This document shows, in pieces, positions 9,088 to 18,100 of a DNA stretch of 21,704 nt. Both the position numbers and the translations under genes were made by a program. Each line of letters opens with the position of its first letter. Within the stretch, counting starts at the first letter, position 1. The notes under the pieces were generated by a model that had not been told where the DNA came from, ran no database searches, and saw only the letters and a program-made list of their open reading frames with translations. The stretch covers positions 1 to 21,704 of the forward strand of contig JAYMTA010001118.1 in assembly GCA_036897625.1 (NCBI GenBank), read 5' to 3'. Origin of the DNA: Pelargonium cotyledonis. Taxonomy: Eukaryota > Streptophyta > Magnoliopsida > Geraniales > Geraniaceae.

Positions 9088-9789
9088 ATGGCCATCGCAA
9101 CTAGTACTGTAGATCTCGTCAAAATCTTCGGATCACCCTTCCCAGAACCCGTTTACAACCTCAACCAAACCGCTGTTTCTAGCTATGATTACGACTTGAT
9201 CACTTTTCGAGTTGATGTATACAGTGGAGTCAGAAACTTGTTTCGACACTACAATGGTGAGATTCAAGTGGTCGACCGATTTCGGTCGGTCGGGTGGCCA
9301 GAAACTCGGACCATTCGTGTTCCCGAAACGTATCTTGCACATCCCACATTACTGGAGGAGCCTCTTTTCGGGGAACTATCGCCCATTAACCTCGAGCAGA
9401 TTGTCCCGCTGCTCATTTCCTTCGCTGTTCAGAGACCTTGGTCCCTTTGCATTGAAGCTGAGGTCGATGCTTTCACTGACAAGTTTTTGAGCGAAGAAGA
9501 GTTCAGTGATCGCGTTCTCTTTCAGTTTATGGAGTTGGATTTGGAGGAAGGAGAGAGGAGGCAAGTGATTGACCCGGCGCTACAAAAGTTGAGGAACAGG
9601 TTTGGGCTTGCTTGTGATGCAAGTAATGAAGGAGGAGAAGTTGGTGCGTGTTCGGTGTGCTTGGAGGATCTGTCTGGGAGGCTCATTCGGCTGCCTTGCT
9701 CGCATCTTTATCACGAGACTTGTATTCTGTGCTGGTTGGGGAGGAACAACTCGTGCCCTATGTGTCGAAGACAATTATCAGTTGACTGA
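9088..9789 (+). CDS. RING-H2 finger protein, probable E3 ubiquitin ligase
   Basis: This intronless gene encodes 233 residues. A C-terminal RING-H2 finger spans residues 188-226 with spacing C-X2-C-X12-C-X-H-X2-H-X2-C-X10-C-X2-C. All eight zinc ligands are present ([17 protein letters not shown]), with W and P at the positions that usually contact the E2 enzyme. The N-terminal 187 residues have no domain I recognise and no clear membrane segment, so this is not an ATL-type membrane ligase. An acidic stretch (LSEEEFSDR, ELDLEEGERR) precedes the finger. The family transfers ubiquitin from an E2 to substrates, but the substrate here is unknown. The ATG has a favourable G at +4. A pseudogene paralogue lies 1.7 kb upstream in the same orientation, so the gene arose by, or gave rise to, local duplication. 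Confidence 0.9.
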   Translation: MAIATSTVDLVKIFGSPFPEPVYNLNQTAVSSYDYDLITFRVDVYSGVRNLFRHYNGEIQVVDRFRSVGWPETRTIRVPETYLAHPTLLEEPLFGELSPINLEQIVPLLISFAVQRPWSLCIEAEVDAFTDKFLSEEEFSDRVLFQFMELDLEEGERRQVIDPALQKLRNRFGLACDASNEGGEVGACSVCLEDLSGRLIRLPCSHLYHETCILCWLGRNNSCPMCRRQLSVD

Positions 9790-9849
9790 TCGATGTTGTT
9801 TATTTGTGATCTTTGATATTGTCCGGCGATTAGTTTATTTGTTTCTCAT

Positions 9850-10094
9850 GTGATTAATTTCTTTGATTTGTGTATGCAAGATTGCTTCAAAACAATTTCT
9901 ACTGCAAATTTCAGTTCAAATTTAGTAACTGGAATGCAGAATAGCCAAATGAAACTACTAGTATTCTTTTTATTTTGATTTTGATTTGTGTTCGGTAAAT
10001 TTTGAGTTTGATTCAAGGGGATCATAATTGTTTTATGACATTGGTTGTTAGAATCTTTTACATAGCATATATATATTTACAGCATTTCAAATTG
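9850..10094. other. Short spacer, nothing recognised
   Basis: AT-rich sequence downstream of the RING-H2 gene, probably holding its 3' UTR in the first part. No open frame or repeat can be supported. Confidence 0.4.
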
Positions 10095-10321
10095 TTACTT
10101 GTAAATAACAGAGTCAAGTCTGAAACAAAAGACTGAGTATTTTCAATAGCTATCAGTCCCTTGTGTACATCCTCTTCTTGTACATCAACTAGTGTTGCTT
10201 CTGTTATTTTTGCAACTTACTCAGGCAATGCCATCTTGACATAGTTATGAATGTTCATGTTGTCATCAAATATGTCATCGTTAGGCTTTTTCCCTGTAAA
10301 CATCTCGAGTAGGAGGATACC
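10095..10321 (-). pseudogene. Fragment of an LRR receptor-like kinase (end of kinase domain)
   Basis: Minus-strand translation from 10321 gives GILLLEMFTGKKPNDDIF, then NIHNYVKMALPE, a TAA stop, then VAKITEATLVDVQEED. This is the end of the kinase domain (subdomains X-XI) of LRR-XII receptor kinases of the Xa21/EFR type, where GILLLEMFTGKRPTD is typical. The stop could come from a single change of a CAA or CGA codon. Only about 70 codons remain. The upstream part (SYG of the usual YSYGILLLE and everything before it) is cut off at 10321, where unrelated RNase H-like sequence begins. The 3' end is approximate. It is non-functional. Confidence 0.72.
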
Positions 10322-10722
10322 GTGGCGGAGGTTGCAGATCCGGCGATGTCGTGGCAGTGGACGCGGAGGGGATTATTAAAAGTCAACACTGACGCTGTCA
10401 CTTTTGCGTGACCATGTGGAGGTTCGAGAGGGAGAAGCGCTATTCCGGAGGCCATGAGATGGATATGGGATAGGGGATGGCGAGATGTTACCTTCGAGAA
10501 GGTTGCAATAGAGATGGTTGAAACTTTGAAAATCGGAGGGGAGGATATGATTTCAACGCCTTCGGTTTGATTTTATTAGATATAGGTCATTTGTTGTCCA
10601 CTTTGATAGAGTAAATTTTCGTGTTCCGGTATGCGAACCGAGCTACTAATGCTCCAACTAGATCCTTGGAGTTTTCGCTTGATTTGTGCAGGTTGACAAA
10701 AAGAAGATTTTGTAACACCTGA
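10322..10722 (+). pseudogene. RNase H-like (RVT_3 type) domain remnant
   Basis: Plus-strand pieces in two frames resemble the RNase H-like domain found at the end of plant LINE reverse transcriptases and in derived proteins. The first frame gives WQWTRRGLLKVNTDAVTF, whose VNTDA would carry the first catalytic aspartate. A stop follows, then AMRWIWDRGWRDVTFE and VETLKIGGED. From about 10545 a shifted frame gives FNAFGLILLDIGHLLSTL, a stop, then FRYANRATNA (usual form REANRAAHALA) and ends at TGA 10720-10722. At least two stops and one frameshift make it non-coding. The AMRW...RGWRDV block and the ANRA block are the strongest evidence. Confidence 0.68.
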
Positions 10723-10841
10723 AACATTATATTAAAAAATGATTTTTTTTAACAAACCAAACTCAAATATTATTAAAAATACAAACAAAGAACATGACCA
10801 AATTTCAAACTAAAAACATGAATAAAAACAAAATTAAGAAC

Positions 10842-11280
10842 TCAAATAAATTTCGGGATCAATACGCCCATCCAAACACCTAAATCTAACATATACTCCA
10901 ACGTCTTTGCTAACACAAGGATCACTCGATTCACAAATCTCGTATCATAACTAAACGAAACAAAACCATATTCATTAGTAAGAAACTGACTATCATTAAT
11001 GAACAAACCAAAAGCACAAAACATAGCCTCCCCTCCAATTTGGATTGCCTGAATTACCACTACTGAACCCTTCAACTCACCCGACCAAGAGATCCGGCCC
11101 CCACCACAACAACCATCACCCTTATCCCGGATAACACACCCACCCCTACCTTGCCAGATGACGCGCAACTTGCCCCGTCTGTGTTAGCCTTCATCTGGCC
11201 ATAGGGAGGGAAATTCCAACCTCCATGCCCTCTTTCCACACACTCTCAATCATTGTCGCTGTACCCGAGATCACATATTG
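10842..11280 (-). pseudogene. Second RNase H-like domain remnant, opposite strand
   Basis: Minus-strand reading from about 11230 gives WNFPPYGQMKANTDGASC (VNTDG-like catalytic start), then in a shifted frame GCVIRDKGDGCCGGG, AIQIGGEAMFCAFGLFIND and FVSFSYDTRFVNRVILVLAK, close to the usual ...VSHVKRQANRVAHVLAK. It ends VWMGVLIPKFI with a stop near 10842. The order is that of a complete RVT_3-type RNase H domain with frameshifts. It is convergent (tail to tail) with the plus-strand remnant ending at 10722, separated by about 120 bases of A/T-rich sequence. Confidence 0.65.
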
Positions 11281-11502
11281 AGATCAAGGCGTACCTGCGC
11301 TTATCCCGACCAAGAGATTCAGCCACCACCACACAAACCTCCATCGTTGTCCCGAAAAATACATTCCACCCCTATCTTGTCGGATGACGTTTGTCTTGTC
11401 CGTAATAAACTTCAGTTGATCGTGGGGAGGGGGACACCAACTTCCGCGCCCTCCATTCATCCTCTCGGTCAATGCCACTGCATCCTTGATTGCATCGAGA
11501 TC
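11080..11502 (-). repeat. Imperfect tandem duplication inside the RNase H remnant
   Basis: Unit A is 11080-11304 and unit B starts at 11305. Each holds CCCGACCAAGAGAT at its left end, then CCACCCCTA.CTTG, a GATGACG segment, GGGAGGG and a CGAGATC near the right end. Divergence with several small indels indicates an old event. Confidence 0.65.
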
Positions 11503-11590
11503 AAGATGCACATCCTCCTCTTCCGCCGCCATTAAAACCCTCGTTCTACTATCTAAACTGTCTTCCATCTTCACTAGCACAACCATATAC
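11284..11590 (-). pseudogene. Duplicated N-terminal half of the same RNase H-like remnant
   Basis: The minus strand reads DAVALTERMNGGRGSW, then CPPPHDQLKFITD, then in a shifted frame GVECIFRDNDGGLCGGG. This parallels the neighbouring copy (WNFPPYGQMKANTDG, then GCVIRDKGDGCCGGG). At DNA level the duplicate begins with CCCGACCAAGAGAT at 11305, matching the same string at 11080, and extends to GAGATC at about 11502 versus 11272. The two units are therefore in direct orientation about 225-230 bases apart. Confidence 0.62.
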
Positions 11591-11858
11591 CAACAAGCTT
11601 TGCCATCAAAAATGCCGCTGAACCAATAGAAACTCTAGAAAAACCTAGGTAAAACGATAACGATAAAAAAAGATCGCCACAGACGAGAAAGCAAACTTTC
11701 ACCAAACACTCGGATTTTATTAAAAAAAATATATATTAATTTGTGTTTAAATGAAAATTTTAATAATATTATTTCCAATGTAGTAATTTCAATAAAATAA
11801 CTTTTACTGTCAAGTACGAAGTAAATTTTTTCTTTTAATAAAATATTTATAAAACATG
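11591..11858. other. Spacer upstream of the VPS13-like gene
   Basis: AT-rich sequence between the decayed RNase H region and the promoter motifs of the next gene. No gene or repeat can be supported. Confidence 0.45.
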
Positions 11859-11868
11859 TAACCCTAAA
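11844..11868 (+). promoter_or_regulatory. Promoter motifs of the VPS13-like gene (TATA-like and telo-box-like)
   Basis: A TATA-like TATTTATAAA lies at about 11844-11853, followed by AACCCTAAA at 11860-11868, a near-consensus telo box. A C/T-rich leader (TTTTTTTTCGTTCTCTATTTC) comes next. The start site is not determined. The 5' UTR would be about 250-290 bases if start lies near 11880-11900. Confidence 0.35.
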
Positions 11869-12001
11869 ACTAGACCTTTTTTTTCGTTCTCTATTTCTTT
11901 TTCCAGCCTACAGATTCTGTTTCATCTTTTTAGCATGATTTTCACTCATATTTCGTAGTCAGAGAATGATCAAAAGGTCATCGAATTGCCAACGAACCCG
12001 T

Positions 12002-12060
12002 CGCGAATCCGACTCCGATTCGCGCATCGTTTCGAACTCGCTGGGCGAGTAGCGAATCCG
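12002..12060 (+). repeat. CpG-rich inverted repeats in the presumed 5' UTR
   Basis: CGCGAATC (12002-12009) pairs with GATTCGCG (12017-12024) across 7 bases. ACTCGC (12036-12041) pairs with GCGAGT (12045-12050) across 3 bases, flanked by TTCG (12031) and CGAA (12053). GCGAATCCG recurs at 12052-12060. The block is far richer in G+C and CpG than its surroundings. Confidence 0.6.
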
Positions 12061-12162
12061 TCATTTCTAGATTGTTATCTCTCTATCAGTGTTTATCCTC
12101 TCTGTTATGAGGAGGAACATAGAATAAGCTGAAGAAGAGGAACAAGAAGAAGGCCATTTGAA

Positions 12163-15100
12163 ATGCAAAGGCTTGAAGACGTGGTTCGTCGGACGCTGCT
12201 GGGTGTTCTTCGTCAATATGTCAAAGACATCCAGAGAGAGCAGCTCAAAATCACGGTTTGGAGAGGTATTTTCTCTATCTCTTGCTCTCGCTAATACCAT
12301 TTTCAATTGGCGTTCGTAATTGTCTTGTGAATTGCCCTCATTTTGTGATAAATTTATTTTCTTCTTCTCGTGCAGGTGAAGTATTTTTGGAGAACATGGA
12401 GCTGGTTCTTGAAGCCTTCGATTACCTCCAGTTGCCATTTGCCCTGAAGGAAGGTATTGTAGTCTTACTCCTTTTGCTGCATCTGGTTATTACTGTGACG
12501 GAGTCTTTCCCAATTGAACAAGTAAAAATTTCTTTTTAGTTTATAACATCTTGCTACCCGGAGAAAAATCAATGTTCTATGTAGCATATTTTAGAAATTT
12601 GTTGACCCTCTTCCATTATTTTTTTCTATGATCACATCTTCATGACTATCATTTGGACAATGGAAATTTGTGGGATAGACTTGGACAGTTTGAATTTGAA
12701 TGATGAGAAAGAACTTTGCATGCCCTTATAGAGTAATCCGACATAGTTGATGATGATTGTATTCATAATCAAAATGATGAGAAAGAACTTTGTATGTTAT
12801 ATTGCCACGAATAAGAATCAAAATAATCTCATATTAATTTTTTCCTCATTAGTCGGTTTTTACTGTCTAAATATTTATGTTGCTTTTGTCAGATGAAGTA
12901 GGAATTAGTCTGTGACAAAGTTAGACTGTGGAGATTATGTGAAAAAATTCAGTCTTGCAAAGCGTTATTAATCACGTTTTCATAAAAGAGACTAATTATT
13001 GATGGTTTTAATTTTTTAAAAAGAATAGATGGTGGGCATTGTTATATTTGACGGGAAAATGGATGTTGCATATATTGGCAAAAAGTTATCGATGTGTTTC
13101 TTCATTATTTTTGTGTTGATTGTTATCGTTAGAAGCAAGGAAAAAGAAACAAAAATCGTTGGTATGCTGAGATTTTATTGTTTAGGCATATATTGTTAGG
13201 TCTTCGTTTCACGACCAACCAATTTAGGAAACTATTTTTTTTTCTTCATGAAGTTCTTTGCTTAACGTACTGTTTGTGGATGTGCAATGTCGTGATTCTT
13301 CTTTGAATGACAATTGGCTATAGTATAAATGTTGTATGCACAGTAGTTGTAAATCCTTCAGAGACAAAGGTAGGTGGGTGTATATGTTATGAAGCTTGAT
13401 TTGTAATATTTCTATTTCATTATGGAGACAAAATTAGAATAGAACCATATGAAACTTTCTTATTTTGAAGCCCGAGTATTGCCATAAAATCATGATAAGA
13501 CTCAATCTAGTCATTTTTCCCCTCATAATTATTTAATTAGTTTTGTTTTTATATCTAAGTTGTTTAGAATGGACATATGCTTTCCAGACATGTATTTTTC
13601 TAATAGGCATAATTATATAAACAGGTCGGGTTGGGAAGTTAAGCATCAAAATCCCATGGAAAAAGCTTGGTTGGGACCCCATTATAATTACTTTGGAAGA
13701 CGTGTTTATTTGTGCATCCAAAAGGGATGATCAAGAGGTAATTGTTATTCTCTCAATTCTTTGTGGAAGAAAGAAATATCTCATGGTGGTAATTGAAACC
13801 TTGTCTTAACTTGAGGGGAATTAGAAGCCTCAATTTTTTTTCCACATTTCTGTCTGCTTGGATTGAATAATCTTAAATATCACAAAATCTGAATATTTCG
13901 ATACTTCAGATTTCTAAATTGTAATTTTTTGAAAGATAAAAAATATTATGTTTTTTTCCTAAAGGGAATCTAAAGTATTGCGTTGAGCTGTGAAAGGTAA
14001 CTAACTTGAATGTGAATAAAATGATATTCGTACCACTATGCATAAGCTATCATAATATTGTTGTTACTTAGCAAATCATTGTGATTTGTCACAAGAAATA
14101 AATGAAAACAAATTCAAATCAAGACGATAAAAAGTAATAGTATAAAACTCATTTGTTGCTACGGCACAACCCTCCTATCCTATAATATTGGTTTACAATT
14201 AAAATACTCAAGAGTCCAAAGTTGCAGTTAATCACTATTAATGGAAGAATGAAGAAGAGTCAAACATCCAATCTTATAATAAAACACATATAGCAATAAT
14301 AAAATTACAAATACATAGTCAGTGAATATCAATTGCTTATAATAGTAGAATATACAACAACAGTTGCAATCGAACAAGCAAGTTATATACACTAAAAAAA
14401 CAAAGAAATTAATTTCACGTTCATAAGAGATTTAATATGAAAAAAAACTAAAAGGATATGTGGTTGAATATGCTGAAAAGAGTTGGGGATCAGAAGGTTG
14501 AAAATGTGATAGAGATTAAAAGTTTATTTTTAGTTAATTTAGTTGATTTTGTTGTTGTTGTTATTGTTGTAACTATGAAAGGATCGATATTCAATGGGTA
14601 ATACAAGGATATCATACAAAATATAAGGACATATAAATAATTACGTGATCTTGACATAAGTTTGTAAATAACTGGATAAGAAATGTAGGTAAAAAATAAA
14701 ATTGAGGTTATATAATATATTTTGAAAATTTTGAAAATGTTTTTTTTACAATGGATAAGATATTATATGAAATTGTAAATGAGTGCTTGTTTCTCATGTG
14801 TCAGTGGAGCTTGGATGCATTTGAAAGAAGAGAATTTGCTGGCAAAAAGGCCAAACTTGTTGCAGCTGAGTTGGGAAAATTCTCGAGACGTGTATGTGGT
14901 GAGTTAATTGAACTCCACTTTCAAGTGTCAATAATGTATTAATTTCAAAGTATGTCATTCTTTTTAATACATTTTCTAGTTACGCAGACCAATTGTTGTC
15001 ATTCATGTTCCACATGCAATTGGAGTCATTTTAATTTGCATTTATGAGTTATGTATAAGTTTATGTCATTTTTCTTAGTAGAAATTTTCAGTGTCGACGT

Positions 15101-18100
15101 GTCAGTATTGTCTTGTATCTTTGTCTTGGTTAGTGTCTACATTGCATTGTCATTTTCAATCAAAGGGCTCTAAGCTCACAAGCAGAACTTCCGTAACAGG
15201 AAATCTTCTGCCTTGAAACTTGTTGGAGCATATCATGATATCACTATCAATGAACAAAAATTATTTAAAAAGAATCCAAGCATGTAATGGAATCAGCTAT
15301 GCCAGCGAGTCATGTTCAGCAAGTGTGTGTTAAATCTCATACTAATTGCTTTGTTGCTCTAATTATGTATTAACAACCATATTCTAGTGTATGTTCCATA
15401 TTACCTTTGATAATCCCCTTAGAAAGCCTGATTTATAGATTTGAGTTTAAGTTTTAGTGATTCCCCCATACTCCTTTGATCCTACTCTTTTCAGTTTCTC
15501 TGTAGCTTCCCCTTTCATGGTTTTGGCAATTGATTGCTTTAAGTACATCTATCTTTTGCTTCTCTTACCTAACTACTGTTATCCGGATCTCTGGTCATTT
15601 CAAAAGCCTTGCTTTAGGATTTGTGGAAGCTTTGAACAGTAGTACACACTATTGTATGGCCTTTGTGTAGTTAGTTTTTTATTTTTATTTTATTGTAAAT
15701 TTTTTATGGTAAAAGATATGTTTCAATTGAATCTTCACGTGGCCGGCAGTATCTTTAGCAGACACATAGATGTGGTCATTCTGCTGAGAAACTTGATTTT
15801 ATCCATTTAGGAACATGGGTTTCTTATATCTACTGTTATTTTCTGCAGATAATCAGGCCGGACAATCATTTATGTCTTATATTACTGCAAAGGTGAAGTT
15901 AATATACATATTCTATTGATTTTTATTTATAATATCAGTGTCTATTTGATTAGTTATGATAAAGATAAAACTGATAGGCAGTGTGATTGATATTCTTGCT
16001 TATTGTAACATAGGTCTATGTCAGTCTTCCTTGATATGTAACTTCATGCCTTAACACGACTTGTGTTTCTTTCTATACTTAGGTTCTTGACAACATCCAG
16101 TTATCCATTAGAAATTTCCATATTCTATACAGGGACATGCAAGGTGACTCAGTAAGTGAACTGTGAACCCCTTTTTGTATCTTCACATATCCCTTTAACT
16201 CTGTATTGTCAATTGTTTTTTCATATTTTATCTCAGACATCTCTATATTTTTTCCTCGATCACTTCTCTATGTTGCCAAGATTTTTCTTTTTGTTATTTT
16301 GTTGAAGCATTTTGTGTGTAATTAGTTCCACAATTGGTTTTCCCTCTCTGTTCAATACCAGTTTTGGAAGGCACAGCTTTACCCTTACATATCACAGTGC
16401 TGATACTTGATTGTTGTAACAATATATGGATCTCAAAACTATAATTTGAAGGGTTCTATAAATGATTTTGAGGCAGTTTAGAGAAGTCCCAACATGCTTT
16501 TTAAAGTGGCTAACATCAGGGAGGAGAATGGATATAAATAATAAATATGAGAAATGATGGAGAAGTTTGAGAATCCGAAAAAGACGTTTAAATGTGGTTG
16601 AAAAGATACTCATTTGGTAATCAGTTCATATGCTCACTATTCAGTAATAACATCGCTTAATATAACATGTAATATTGCATTAAATACAGAATAATTATAT
16701 TGATATCTATCTGAAACTTGTATGCCTATGTAATATAGTGTTTATGAACCAAAACCCATACATTTTTCTGACTGTTTTATGTTAACTATAGATATCTATT
16801 CAAGGTTGAGGTTGATAAGTATCTCTTTATGTCCAAATGCTTTCAGGTAAATGTTATGCTTGGTGCAAGGCTTTCCAGCTTGACAATAATGAATCAAAAT
16901 CTGGTTGGGTAATCTCTTAGGTTAATTTCTAATGTAATGTTAGTTCAATGTTTTTACCTTGCTTTCTTGTACAATCAAATTGTCATAACTTCATTATTAT
17001 TTTTATTTTTTGAAAATTTCTCTTAAGCTCATATTACTCCATTGCTGGTTTTCTCATGATGTTACTTGACCATATATCCTTATACTCTGTTCATCTTAAC
17101 TGCCCAGTATACTAAAACTGGATGTTCCATTGAGCGTCTACTTTCCTTGTTAGCAATAAATTATAGCTAGGTTTCTAATAAATATCCTTTCAACTATTTA
17201 GTTATAACAACTTGTTGATTATTATTATGGCCTTGGTACAAGTTGAAAGCCACACAAATTTATCATTAATGTTTGCAACAAGTCAAACAAGACACTTGTG
17301 AAACAGAGGCAGTAGTATATTGTTTTGTATGCACATTCTTTATTTGCGTCACTTTTTTTTTCATACTTGGTACCTTGTAAGAACTTTACGAGAATGTTGT
17401 TAAATGTTGAGGCAGGAGTTTTGTGATTTTGTTCTCTTTTTTCCACGCACAAATTTCTCTAGAATCCACGGTGAACTAGAATTCACGGTGAACATTATGG
17501 CTATGTTTGTCATTCCATATGAATACAATAGGATTGGTTTTGGTATGGTATTTTATATCCTTTCCAATGTTAGCAGTCAGCTGGATAGAATATGCTGTCT
17601 CCTATCATGTGTTTGGTATATAGCTGAATAAAGTTACATATAAATTTGTTTGTTCATTTTTATGGTCGGTTATAACAAACCATATCTAGAGAGGGAAAGG
17701 ATGAAGCTGGGTTGAATTTTTAAAAAACCAGTTACAATCAACAAGGTGGCTTACGAGGGGAGACTGTGCAAAAGTTTACAAGTGGTTGCTAAGTTGAGTG
17801 CTGGTAGAAAGATAAAACAAAATGCCTCCTAAGAACAACCTGACCTGCAATATGGTGGGCTGCAATGTGGTGACCTACGTCATAGTTGCAAGCAATTTGG
17901 GCATCTCTCTGTTTCAGTCTTGTGCTAGGTATGTGATAGGAGGTATGATAACTTTTAGGCAAATGCTAAATAGTCTGAAATTATTTGTCTGGTGCATTTC
18001 CTGTATATAGTGCACTTGGGCAAGGCTAGCTGTATGGAATATGAGTTTCCCTTGGAGTGGGGTGCATTACGAACCTTATCCCAATATGATCTAGATCTAC

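Noticed and set aside
9133-9342. Minus-strand open frames across the RING-H2 gene
   Set aside because: They are mirror frames of the well-supported RING coding sequence and have no independent evidence.
11278-11535. 85-codon open frame on the plus strand
   Set aside because: It is the opposite strand of the RNase H-like remnant, whose minus-strand motifs explain the region better.
12067-12438. 123-codon open frame on the minus strand
   Set aside because: It lies opposite exons 1 and 2 of the VPS13-like gene and across its first intron. Its translation has no domain and the plus-strand exons are strongly supported.
16392-16613. 73-codon minus-strand frame in intron 6
   Set aside because: Low-complexity composition, no domain, no promoter.
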